NCBI GenBank assembly: GCA_030674155.1 | Contig: CM060334.1 | Location: 38,398,734 to 38,418,733, forward strand | From: Stramonita haemastoma | Lineage: Eukaryota; Mollusca; Gastropoda; Neogastropoda; Muricidae | Length of the DNA: 20,000 nucleotides | Direction of reading: 5' to 3' | In this document: one piece after another, positions 1 to 7,730 of the stretch | Layout of the letters: each line of letters begins with the position of its first letter | Numbering within the stretch: the first letter of the stretch is position 1 | Position numbers and translations under genes: made by a program | The notes under the pieces: model-generated | What the model saw: the letters and a program-made list of their open reading frames with translations, nothing else | What the model was told of the DNA's origin: nothing | The model's database searches: none

Positions 1-60
1 TCTCTGTTTCTCTCTCTTTTTTCTTTGCCTCTCTCTCCTTTTTTTAACACACGATTGTTA
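1..60. repeat. CT/T-rich low-complexity start of window
   Basis: Short pyrimidine-rich stretch of CTCTCT blocks separated by runs of T, cut by the window edge. No gene signal is visible. It may be the end of a longer polypyrimidine array lying outside the window. Confidence 0.6.
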
Positions 61-199
61 TGGAATGATTCATTTATTCATTCATTTAGCCAACCGTCCT
101 GCCAGCCGGATAGCCAGCTATTTTTATCATCTTTATGACAAGTCGAATATGACTTTTTGAGGTAAGTAAAGTAAAATTTTTTATAGCAAAACAATTTTC

Positions 200-588
200 G
201 CCTGTCTAGAAAGCGAAAAGTCCGGGTTGAAGTGTGCGTGGTTCGAATCCTGTTTGGGCCCAACACTTGTCCCCCATCCATTAGACCATAAGTGGTGGTC
301 CGGGTGCTAGTCTTTCGGATGAGACGATAAACTGAGTCCCGTGTGTTACACATGATTATTAAGCGCACGTAAAAGAACCCACGGCAACAAGAGATTTGTC
401 CCTGGAAAGAATCTGCAGAAAAAAGCCATTCTGATAGGGAAACAAATATAGCTGCAGACAGGAAAGAAGAAAATAATAGGTGGCGCTGCTCTTGTGGAGA
501 GAACAAGAGAGAACAAGAGTCACTGCAGAGAAATCTGCAGTGACCTAAAGTAGTATATAAAAAAAAAGTAAAATCAATAAAAAAAATC
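200..588 (+). mobile_element. tRNA-derived SINE, copy 1 (family A)
   Basis: Seen: a pol III B box GGTTCGAATCC at 240-250, the block TCTTTCGGATGAGACGAT at 311-328, the block GCGCACGTAAAAGAACCCAC at 363-382, a GTGGCGCTGCT block near 480-490, a perfect hairpin at 519-544, and an A-rich tail to about 588. Known: these body blocks in this order match a SINE that I recognise from mollusc genomic sequence. The A box is not recognisable and the head seems internally deleted, so this is probably a dead copy. The tail side holds a 10-bp duplication (AGAGAACAAG twice, about 499-518). A long antisense open frame crosses the whole element and is not a gene. Confidence 0.8.
519..544 (+). other. Perfect 11-bp hairpin with GAAA loop in SINE 3' region
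   Basis: The arms GTCACTGCAGA (519-529) and TCTGCAGTGAC (534-544) are exact reverse complements separated by GAAA (530-533). It sits just before the A-rich tail of the SINE. In RNA it would form a GNRA-capped stem. A role as the recognition structure for a partner LINE reverse transcriptase is inference. Confidence 0.75.
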
Positions 589-858
589 TGCCCGATGTGT
601 CTGCTATGTGACAAAGTTTTAATCAAAGAGTTTTTATAAAACAACAACACAGACAAAGCCCTCGAATTGAGGGATTTCCCTATCTACTATAAAGTGAAAC
701 AAATGGTTCCTTTAATCGAAATGTTTATGTGTAAAAGACTTTTGATTCCATGAGCTTTGTTTGATCAAAAAAAAAATCCCAAATAAAAAACTCATCCGTA
801 ATTCAGATTTGTTTCATTGAAATCAGAACAATAAAAGCAACAACATCGAAAAACGAAC
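589..858. other. Unassigned AT-rich stretch
   Basis: No domain-like open frame, RNA gene or repeat family recognised. It contains short A runs (near 770-777 and 785-790) and ends at the CA array. Probably old intergenic DNA. Confidence 0.4.
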
Positions 859-873
859 AACACACACACACAC

Positions 874-966
<93 letters not shown>
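859..966. repeat. (AC)n microsatellite
   Basis: Nearly pure AC dinucleotides for about 108 bp with one interruption near 873-875, then a CG-containing edge (GCACGTGTACACGC). Open frames translated from it are poly-CV or poly-TH artefacts. Confidence 0.97.
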
Positions 967-970
<4 letters not shown>

Positions 971-1108
971 GTGTACACGCATTCATGTGTATCTTCACCA
1001 CAAGCTTTTGCTGTCAACACACGTTCATCTCCCAGAACCTACAGTCTGGTCACAGAAGTCACTAATTTGACCCTCATGAATACACCTCTTCCACCCCTTC
1101 TCTTGATG

Positions 1109-1336
1109 GACGCTATGGCCGAGTGGTTGTTCAGACCGTTCGACTTCAATCCCATGGGTCCGTGAAGTCGTAGGTTCGAATCTCGGCAGCTTCTGGTGAA
1201 TTGAGGTTGGGGTATTTTTTTTTTTTACAATCTTCCAGGTCAACTTCAAGTGCAGCCCTGTCAGTCCCTAATTTTCTTTCGTGTATATATATACACATGT
1301 AAAAGATCAAATATGCATGTCAGTGCCCTAATTTTC

Positions 1337-1403
<67 letters not shown>

Positions 1404-1540
1404 TGTAAAAGATCAAATACGCACGTTTAAGATCTCGTCATTCATGTCAGCGATTGGTGGGTTACGGAAACACGAACATACCCAGCATACATCCCTGAAG
1501 GCGAAATGTGGCTCCCTTCTTGGCGGGCATAAACGGTCGC
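1109..1540 (+). mobile_element. tRNA-derived SINE, copy 1 (family B), expanded by an internal duplication and (TA)n
   Basis: Seen: an 85-nt tRNA-like head at 1109-1193 with A box TGGCCGAGTGG (1116-1126) and B box GGTTCGAATCT (1173-1183). Five of seven acceptor-stem positions still pair, but the T stem is badly decayed, so this is not a working tRNA gene. The size and long variable arm suggest a Ser- or Leu-type ancestor. The body includes CCAGGTCAACTT, AAAAGATCAAATACGCACGT, ATGTCAGCGATTGGTGGGTT and ACATACCCAGCATACA. Known: this block order matches a gastropod SINE I recognise. The 3' part after about 1540 (AAACGGTCGC) is missing or replaced. A 60-bp segment inside is duplicated, and the second copy carries a (TA)n array at 1340-1404. 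Confidence 0.8.
1340..1404. repeat. (TA)n microsatellite inside SINE
   Basis: About 60 bp of TA with one phase slip near 1396. It sits exactly where the upstream duplicate unit has only GTGTATATATATACAC (1281-1296), so that short TA tract is the likely seed. Confidence 0.95.
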
Positions 1541-1638
1541 ATTCGCCGAATTTCAGTCACCATTGGTAAACCTTGGAACTGGAACCGAGGATCGGGAACA
1601 AATAGAATCTTAGTTGAAGTCTCTGTGGATCTGTATGC

Positions 1639-1640
<2 letters not shown>

Positions 1641-1717
<77 letters not shown>

Positions 1718-1740
1718 GGAGGGAGGGAGGGAGGGAGGGG
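1641..1740. repeat. (GA)n then (GGGA)n polypurine array
   Basis: GA repeats at 1641-1712, one AAG break near 1677, passing into GGGA units at 1713-1740. It is a homopurine tract with mirror symmetry, which in principle can form triplex (H-) DNA. Confidence 0.95.
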
Positions 1741-1861
1741 TACATTGAGCTGAGCTAGTGTCACAGATAAAATGCCATTCGGAAAACGTTTTTTGTTTTT
1801 GTTATAGAAAATAAAAGGTAGCAAATGCTTGACTCTAATGCTAAGAGTGACATATGAATGC

Positions 1862-1880
1862 AAAAAAAAAAAAAAAAAAA
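1862..1880. repeat. Poly-A run (19 nt)
   Basis: Uninterrupted A19. It could be the tail of a retroposed element, but the sequence to its left is not recognised as one. Confidence 0.85.
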
Positions 1881-1927
1881 TCGCATGATGATTAGCTATG
1901 CACACACTCAACCACCCATCCTCCCTC

Positions 1928-1974
1928 CACCACACACGCACACGCACACACAGACACAGACACACACACACACA

Positions 1975-2034
<60 letters not shown>

Positions 2035-2086
2035 CACACACAGACACACAGACACACACACACAGACACAGACAGACAGACAGACA

Positions 2087-2143
<57 letters not shown>
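1928..2143. repeat. Compound (CA)n / (GACA)n array
   Basis: Interrupted CA repeats with a CAGA/GACA block at about 2040-2090 flanked by longer pure CA. It abuts the 5' side of the next SINE at 2144 and occupies the place where that SINE's tRNA head should be. Confidence 0.95.
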
Positions 2144-2145
<2 letters not shown>

Positions 2146-2402
2146 CACTGACTCCACTCTCCCCAAAAGTCCTTCGGATGAGACTTTAAACCGAGGCCCC
2201 GTGTGCGAACGCACGCAGAACATCTTGCGCACACGTTAAATCCTGTTCCGCTTTTCGTAAGAGTAGGCCATCATGTGCCGGTGGGAACAGATGACAATAT
2301 TTACAGAACTGCATACACACGGGGACCGGATGAAAAAAAAGCACATGATTGCTTATTCTGTTATTCTCGATATAAAAGAATTATATAAAAAAAATTAATA
2401 AT
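2144..2402 (+). mobile_element. SINE family C, copy 1, lacking its tRNA head
   Basis: Seen: the block GTCCTTCGGATGAGAC near 2170-2185, GAGGCCCCGTGTG, GCGCACACGTTAAATCCTGTT, AGAGTAGGCCATCATGTGCC and GGTGGGAACAGATGAC, then a terminal part with GCACATGATTGCTTATTCTG and CTCGATATAAAAG, then an AT-rich tail. The region from 2150 to 2380 is close to identical, in inverted orientation, to 6549-6775. The first part of the element, including the A and B boxes, is absent and replaced by the CA array, so this copy cannot be transcribed by pol III from its own promoter. Confidence 0.8.
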
Positions 2403-2404
<2 letters not shown>

Positions 2405-2463
<59 letters not shown>

Positions 2464-2487
2464 CACACACCCCACACAACACACATT
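2405..2487. repeat. (AC)n microsatellite at SINE 3' tail
   Basis: Pure AC at 2405-2462, degenerate to 2487. It directly follows the AT-rich tail of the family C SINE, so it may have grown from the tail. Confidence 0.95.
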
Positions 2488-2560
2488 TTTCTTCCGAGAT
2501 CACGATAAAGCGGAAAAACGTTAAACTGAAGAACTAACTTTAATTAAACTGACTGTCAAT
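2488..2560 (+). mobile_element. Possible SINE tail fragment
   Basis: The stretch AAAGCGGAAAAACGTTAAACT followed by GAAGAACTAACTTTAATTAA resembles 3' ends of mollusc SINEs as I remember them. There is no head or body to support it, so the call is weak. Confidence 0.25.
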
Positions 2561-2624
2561 ATTTGAACAAAGTCGAGGTCAATGGACTATTGTATGGCTT
2601 ATCCAAACATTGCAGTTCACTTAA

Positions 2625-2648
2625 AACAACAACAACAACAACAACAAA
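2625..2648. repeat. (AAC)n microsatellite
   Basis: Eight AAC units directly upstream of the 36-bp minisatellite. Confidence 0.9.
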
Positions 2649-2784
2649 CCCTTGCACACTTCCCTTAAGAATACAAAACAAAAACCCTTGTACGCTTTCC
2701 TTAAGAATACAAAACAAAAACCCTTGTACGCTTTCCTTAAGAAAACAAAACGAAACAACACCCCTTGTACTCCTCTTCCCTTCA
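2649..2784 (+). repeat. 36-bp minisatellite, three units plus a decayed fourth
   Basis: Units at 2649-2684, 2685-2720 and 2721-2756 each start CCCTTG and contain CTTAAGAA; a partial fourth starts near 2762. Units 1 and 2 differ at a few positions, and unit 3 decays at its end. The period is a multiple of three, so one frame stays open (repeating NPCTLxLRIQNK), but nothing around it supports a gene. Direct adjacency without spacers rules out a CRISPR array. Confidence 0.85.
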
Positions 2785-3225
2785 GTATCTACGTCCAAAA
2801 GACCAATCAACGAGAAAATCAGCATGAAACCTAGACACCATTAACGTAGGCCTAGTTGCAGCATCACAAACTTATGACACAGTACTTTTCCTCTTGACAG
2901 TACCCATTCAATTATCTCAAAACAAGTGTTCCCCCCCCTCCTCCCTCTTTCCTTTCATTGTCTCAATCTTGCCCGAGTGTTGTCTCTCTACTTCTCTCTC
3001 TCTCGTGACTAGCCAATTATTTGGCAGTATTGTTTATTTCTATCAAGGTGTCGTCGTCGTCGTCGTTGTGAATCGTCTCACATTTGTCGTTTATATAGCT
3101 GTCAGGTTTTGAGTGTGTCGTAGTTATCAAGTCTACCGTTCAACACTGTTGTCAAGGTAATCCTACACTAATATTATATATGCCGGTGTTGTGACTATCG
3201 TCATCGTCAGGAGAATATCTGTGTA
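2785..3225. other. Unassigned stretch
   Basis: No gene, RNA or repeat family recognised. It contains a short (TCG)n/(TCGT) block at about 3047-3066 and pyrimidine-rich runs near 2930-3005. Open frames here are short and without recognisable motifs. Confidence 0.4.
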
Positions 3226-3227
3226 GA

Positions 3228-3310
3228 GTACCCCCCCTTCTCCCCCCTCCCTTCTCCCCCCCCCCCCTTCTCCCCCCCCTTCTCCCGCCCCCTTCTCCCC
3301 CCCCCCCCCT
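3228..3310. repeat. C-rich (CCCCTTCTC)n-like tract
   Basis: Long C runs punctuated by TTCTC. The minus strand is therefore G-rich with many runs of at least four G, which makes G-quadruplex formation possible. Confidence 0.85.
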
Positions 3311-3439
3311 CGCTTTTTACTGACACTATTGTCTTCACTGTCTTCTTCCAGTATCATGTTGTAGTGCTTCCTTGTTTTATGACATCTGGGTGATATGCAG
3401 GCAACTTCTTCAGTCTGGGTTCCATGAGCGCAGAGAAGA

Positions 3440-3498
3440 AGAGATGGAAGAGGAGGAGGAGGAGGAGGAAGGGAGGGATGAGAGGAGAGAGTAGAAGA

Positions 3499-3536
<38 letters not shown>

Positions 3537-3538
3537 AG

Positions 3539-3577
<39 letters not shown>
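3440..3577. repeat. (GGA)n then (GA)n polypurine array
   Basis: GAG/GGA trinucleotides at about 3449-3480 pass into GA dinucleotides at 3504-3577 with single-base breaks. Poly-ER and poly-SL open frames on both strands are artefacts of this tract. Confidence 0.95.
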
Positions 3578-3581
<4 letters not shown>

Positions 3582-3629
3582 CATAGAGAAAGAGAGACCT
3601 TTGCAAAACCGACAAACTGACACTAAACA

Positions 3630-3705
3630 ACACACAGACTGACAGACAGACGGAGAAAGATCAAAACAAATAGGCACACTGACAGACAGGCACACACACA
3701 CACAC

Positions 3706-3782
<77 letters not shown>

Positions 3783-3858
3783 ACTCACTGACAGACAGAC
3801 AGACCGACAGACTCACTGGCAGACAGACAGACTGGCAGACAGACAGACAGACAAACGG
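3630..3858. repeat. Compound (CA)n core flanked by (GACA)n
   Basis: GACA-type units at 3639-3690, a CA core at 3690-3779, then GACA/GACT units at 3781-3855. GACA units on both sides of the CA core suggest that the dinucleotide core expanded within an older tetranucleotide array. Confidence 0.93.
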
Positions 3859-4179
3859 CACAGAAATCGATCAGGCGAGAGTATGAATACGAAGAGCGGA
3901 GCGGACTTATTGCCGACAATTTAGTCAGTGCGAAAGGGGGCAGTAACAGGCAGAGGTCAACGGTCACACCACTGTCCACCAACAACTCCCCCTCTCCTCC
4001 TCCCCTACGACACCTCCCCGGCCCTCCCCCCACCCTCTTACCCCCCCCCCCTCCCTCCTCCTTCCTTCTCAAGCCTCCAACCGCCTACAATTATACCACC
4101 TCCTCTCTCCTCCCCTCCCACCCCTCCCGAAGGACACGAGAAACTTTATCTGGTAGCAGTCATCGAGCGTGTGTGGGGG
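3859..4179. other. Unassigned, partly C-rich stretch
   Basis: 3859-3960 is ordinary complexity with no recognised feature. 3975-4130 is strongly C/T biased with many CCTCC motifs on the + strand. Proline-rich frames through it are composition artefacts. Confidence 0.4.
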
Positions 4180-4234
4180 TATTATTATTATTATTAGTAG
4201 TAGTAGTATTCTTATTCTTATTATTATTATTATT

Positions 4235-4270
<36 letters not shown>
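4180..4270. repeat. (ATT)n / (AGT)n / (ATC)n trinucleotide array
   Basis: ATT units (4180-4194), AGT (4195-4208), mixed CTT/ATT (4209-4235), then ATC to 4270. Neighbouring blocks differ by single substitutions in the unit. Confidence 0.93.
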
Positions 4271-4271
<1 letters not shown>

Positions 4272-4328
4272 ACTTTTTTCATCACTCTTACTTAGCCGGT
4301 AGTATTTCGTCACATACGATTATTAGGA
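4269..4328 (+). repeat. 55-bp dispersed direct repeat, copy 1
   Basis: The core AGCCGGTAGTATTTCGTCAC followed by ATACGATTATTAGGA is repeated at 5871-5930 and, more diverged, at 6018-6065. All three are on the + strand and next to trinucleotide repeats. Not recognised as a known element. Confidence 0.7.
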
Positions 4329-4440
4329 TAGTAGTAGGCATATAGTATGCACTCATGAACATACGATTTATTCTTAATGCTAATGCCTGTCATGCATATA
4401 TGTTTTTGTAACAACAAAATGAATTAAAAAACAGTTTATT

Positions 4441-4454
4441 AAAAAAAAAAAAAA
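4441..4454. repeat. Poly-A run (14 nt)
   Basis: A14 preceded by AT-rich sequence and followed within 20 bp by the next interspersed repeat. Confidence 0.8.
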
Positions 4455-4474
4455 GAAGAAAGTAGGCATATAGT

Positions 4475-4735
4475 AGGCATCCGTCAGTCTCGGAAGACTA
4501 TGGAGTTGCGCTTTAGGCTTTAGGGCGCAAAGTCTGGGTAAGTAAGTATGGAGGGCAAGCTGTTACCCATGCAGCAGACCTCCCCCCCCTCCCTCTCTAG
4601 GTAGCTGGAATGGTCCATTGGAAAAGCAATCGCCGATACACATGGTTCCAGTGCTGTGGCACCTGGGGACTCCAACTCCCCGATTTTTCCTCAGGGATGG
4701 TGTCTAAACACGAGCATCTGTGTGCATGCTGATTT
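4475..4735 (+). mobile_element. Unclassified short interspersed repeat (family D)
   Basis: Seen: a left end GGCATCCGTCAGTCTCGGAA with a small hairpin (AGTCT, loop CGGA, AGACT), then GAGGGCAAGCTGTTACCCAT, GCAGCAGACCTC, GTCCATTGGAAAAGCA, TGGTTCCAGTGCTGTGGCA, and a right end GTCTAAACACGAGCATCTG. Known: I recognise this block order as a dispersed repeat in mollusc genomic sequence, but I cannot name its class. No tRNA-like head is visible. Its right end (4702-4729) is shared in inverted orientation with the element at 5081-5443. Confidence 0.65.
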
Positions 4736-4795
4736 TTTAAAATGTTGTTGTTACGATCTCCTATGATAAGGACTATAATTACTATCATCAAGAAG

Positions 4796-5080
4796 TAAGA
4801 TGGCAGGATGGTTAAGACGTTCTCTTGCCAGCAAATACACCCTGAGGTTCTGGGTTCGATTCCCAGCCTTGCTTTTTCTTCCAAGTTTGACGAAAAAATC
4901 GAACTGATTGTCAAAGTCTTCCACAGGAGAGACTACAAACCGATGCCCCCTGTGCAAATGCACACAGAACATCTCGCACTTGCACACACTTTAAAAACCC
5001 GCTCCGCCTTTCAAAAAAGAGTAGGTGACTTCGTACCAGTAGGATGACAACCCCCTCCCCCACCCCTCCTTCCCAAACCT
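4796..5080 (+). mobile_element. SINE family C, copy 2, with complete tRNA-like head
   Basis: Seen: a head starting near GATGGCAGGATGGTTAAGAC with a B box GGTTCGATTCC at 4853-4863 inside a perfect 5-bp T stem (CTGGG 4850-4854 with CCCAG 4862-4866). The body then runs through AAAAATCGAACTGATTGTC, GAGACTACAAACCGATGCCC, CGCTCCGCCTTTCAAAAAAG and AGAGTAGGTGACTTCGTACC. It matches the copies at 2144 and 6549 over the body but is more diverged. It is the only family C copy here with a full head. The 3' boundary is uncertain because sequence near 5078-5095 also fits the neighbouring element. Confidence 0.75.
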
Positions 5081-5223
5081 GCATGCACACAGGTGTCGTG
5101 TTTAGACATTATCCCCGAAGTGGGAATGCGGGTACCTAACTGTGTGGGGCAAAAACGGTTCTGTCTGTCCCGAGCCTAAGGCTCATCAGGCCGGTTTCTG
5201 TGGCGTTAAGCGACAGAGTCATA

Positions 5224-5257
5224 GACTCCCCCCTGGATAGGACTCCCCCCTGGATAG
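5224..5257. repeat. Exact 17-bp tandem duplication
   Basis: GACTCCCCCCTGGATAG occurs twice in a row, followed by GACGCCAG. It lies inside the family E SINE body and is probably replication slippage. Confidence 0.9.
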
Positions 5258-5368
5258 GACGCCAGTCTATCGCAGGGTTAACCCTCAACACAAGGTTGGT
5301 ACCCCTTTTACACCTGGGTGGGTGAGAAAATAGCCGTAAAGTGCCTTTTCCAAGGGCACAACGTCATA

Positions 5369-5440
5369 GCCGAAAGCTGGGATCGAACCCGCAACCTTTA
5401 GATTACGAGTCCAACGCCCTAACCACTAGACTACAGCAGC
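5369..5440 (-). pseudogene. tRNA-Thr(CGT)-like SINE head, not a functional tRNA
   Basis: Reading 5440 to 5369: acceptor 5' GCTGCTG, D arm with AGTGGTTAGGG, anticodon stem TTGGA / TCTAA around CTCGTAA, variable AGGTT, T arm GCGGG-TTCGATC-CCAGC, acceptor 3' TTTCGGC. The acceptor stem has two T-mismatches and two G-T wobbles, the T stem has one mismatch, and the D stem is weak. Because it continues directly into repeat sequence, I treat it as the pol III promoter head of a SINE. Confidence 0.6.
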
Positions 5441-5443
5441 GGC

Positions 5444-5489
5444 TAAAATCTCACCGTTTGGTGAACCTCGGAACTCTAGACGAAGAACG
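5444..5489 (+). repeat. 45-bp dispersed repeat, copy 1
   Basis: The motifs AAATCTCA, TGAACCTC, CTCTAG and GAAGAACG recur in the same order and strand at 13036-13081, with roughly three quarters identity by eye. It lies immediately 5' of the family E head. Confidence 0.45.
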
Positions 5490-5564
5490 AACAAACAAAA
5501 ACAAAACAAAACACTGCACGGAAAAAATCCCTCTGAACATACCTATCAAGAGAGAAAGGACCCT

Positions 5565-5767
<203 letters not shown>

Positions 5768-5870
5768 TGTGTTTTCAGTTCACCAGCTTGATGTTTCATC
5801 CTACTCTAACTGTTACCTCCCATCTTATCTAAGTACTGTCATTTTGTTGTTATCGCCGTTATCCAATTAT

Positions 5871-5930
5871 CAACTATTTTTTCATCACTGTTAATTAGCT
5901 GGTAGTATTCTTCACATACGATGATTTTGA
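5871..5930 (+). repeat. 55-bp dispersed direct repeat, copy 2
   Basis: CAACTATTTTTTCATCACTG followed by TTAATTAGCTGGTAGTATTC and TTCACATACGATGATT matches 4270-4325 with only a few differences. Confidence 0.7.
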
Positions 5931-6002
5931 TGAGGATGATGTTACCATCAGCGTTATAGTCTCATCGCTAAATTAAACGGTTATGCTCTTATCTTATTCT
6001 CT

Positions 6003-6065
6003 AATTATGGATTGTTTTCGATTTTTTGTTCATCAGTTGGTAGTATTCGTCACCTACGGTTATTA
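6003..6065 (+). repeat. 55-bp dispersed direct repeat, copy 3 (diverged)
   Basis: TTCATCAGTTGGTAGTATTC followed by GTCACCTACGGTTATTA. It shares the GGTAGTATTCGTCAC core with the other copies but has lost about 15 bp in the middle. It passes directly into the ATC/GTC trinucleotide block. Confidence 0.6.
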
Positions 6066-6069
6066 CAAC

Positions 6070-6125
6070 TAGTATCATCATTATTAGTATTATCAGTATC
6101 AGCATCATTTGTCATAATTATCATC

Positions 6126-6159
<34 letters not shown>

Positions 6160-6180
6160 TCGTCATCATCGTCATCGTCG

Positions 6181-6233
<53 letters not shown>

Positions 6234-6270
6234 GTCGTCATCATCATCATCATCATCATCATCATCGTCG

Positions 6271-6329
<59 letters not shown>

Positions 6330-6358
6330 GTTGTCGTTGTCGTCGTCGTCGTCATCAG

Positions 6359-6417
<59 letters not shown>
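6070..6417. repeat. Long (ATC)n/(GTC)n/(CAG)n trinucleotide block
   Basis: Irregular ATT/ATC at 6070-6125, GTC at 6126-6157, alternating GTC and ATC domains to 6360, then CAG at 6377-6408 and CAA to 6417. The block is about 350 bp. Open frames on both strands (poly-I, poly-D, poly-M, poly-S/A) are by-products. Because the unit is three bases, all six frames can stay open. Confidence 0.95.
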
Positions 6418-6418
<1 letters not shown>

Positions 6419-6456
6419 TAAAAAGGATTCTTTCTCCCACTTCTGTTCACTTAATC

Positions 6457-6459
<3 letters not shown>

Positions 6460-6528
<69 letters not shown>
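6460..6528. repeat. (GT)n microsatellite
   Basis: About 70 bp of pure GT, then TTTAATTTAATTA and a T run leading into the 3' end of the minus-strand SINE. Confidence 0.97.
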
Positions 6529-6530
<2 letters not shown>

Positions 6531-6548
6531 AATTTAATTATTTTTTTT

Positions 6549-7330
<782 letters not shown>

Positions 7331-7336
7331 TTAGGC

Positions 7337-7480
7337 TTATGACGGCAGCGCAAATACTGCGCCAGTGATCGAACGCTTTCGCTTAACGCTCACAGTCCAA
7401 CAGAAAGCGGGCGAGCCATTGGCTGAAAACTTCACGTCTGCTACGACGGCGCAGACGACAATGCTTGGCGCGTGGATGTA
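7337..7480 (+). promoter_or_regulatory. CpG-enriched stretch, possible promoter
   Basis: About 16 CpG dinucleotides in roughly 140 bp, against a CpG-poor, AT-rich surround. It includes an inverted CCAAT motif (ATTGG at 7418-7422). Downstream is long non-repetitive sequence and a splice-donor consensus at 7731. No TATA box is visible. The direction is set to + only because of the downstream donor and the exon at 8631. It could instead be an unrelated island or the edge of an old element. Confidence 0.3.
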
Positions 7481-7730
7481 AACTGGTAGAAGACACTGGA
7501 AGCTTGTGTTTTGGTTTGGAGTTGTTTTTTTTAAGTCACTCTGTGGGAAGTTTCTTACTTTTACGATCGTGAATGGATCGAGTCGTTTCCTGGCATCTTT
7601 TTTGTACTGTGTACAGATTTTCGCTGTGGAAGGAGTGTTTTGGAGTTTGCAGTTTGTGCTAACGAGAAACGCTTCTACAATGGAAGACGGTTTGCTTGCC
7701 AACGTCTCGTGAGACTTTCTGTGGATTATT
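7480..7730 (+). other. Possible noncoding first exon with donor
   Basis: Non-repetitive sequence ending TT before GTAAGTG at 7731-7737, which matches the U2-type 5' splice-site consensus well. It contains a tiny ATG frame at 7680-7712 (MEDGLLANVS then stop), which would act only as an upstream ORF. No acceptor partner was assigned. Evidence is limited to the splice motif and the CpG-rich region upstream. Confidence 0.25.

Larger units (their letters stand above)
5081..5443 (-). mobile_element. tRNA-Thr-like-headed SINE (family E)
   Basis: On the minus strand the element begins with a 72-nt tRNA-like head (5440 to 5369). Its anticodon-arm position reads CTCGTAA in the loop, i.e. a CGT (Thr) anticodon, with a fully paired 5-bp anticodon stem (one G-T wobble), a T stem with 4 of 5 pairs, and a decayed acceptor stem. 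The body on the + strand shows CAAGGGCACAACGTCATAGC, ACACCTGGGTGGGTGAG, GCGTTAAGCGACAGAGTC and GCCTAAGGCTCATCAGGCC, and the minus-strand 3' end lies near 5081. It contains an exact 17-bp tandem duplication (5224-5240 and 5241-5257). Confidence 0.75.

Noticed and set aside
78..656. 192-codon minus-strand open frame
   Set aside because: It runs antisense through the whole family A SINE and its flanks. The SINE explains the sequence, and no domain is recognisable.
1109..1193. tRNA-Ser/Leu gene
   Set aside because: The T stem is largely unpaired and two acceptor pairs are lost. It is followed by SINE body blocks.
1462..2232. 256-codon minus-strand frame ending in CV-rich sequence
   Set aside because: It crosses a GA array, a CA array and parts of two SINEs. 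Pure artefact.
2649..2784. CRISPR-like 36-bp repeats
   Set aside because: The units are directly adjacent with no spacers, in eukaryotic DNA.
5369..5440. tRNA-Thr(CGT) gene
   Set aside because: Acceptor, D and T stems are imperfect and the sequence continues into a SINE body. It is a SINE head.
7337..7702. 121-codon minus-strand frame in non-repetitive DNA
   Set aside because: The first codon is TTG and the frame contains no ATG at all. In an animal this could only be an internal exon, and no paired splice signals were seen. No recognised domain.
7680..7712. Ten-residue frame MEDGLLANVS as a small gene
   Set aside because: Too short and without support. At most an upstream ORF in a possible noncoding exon.
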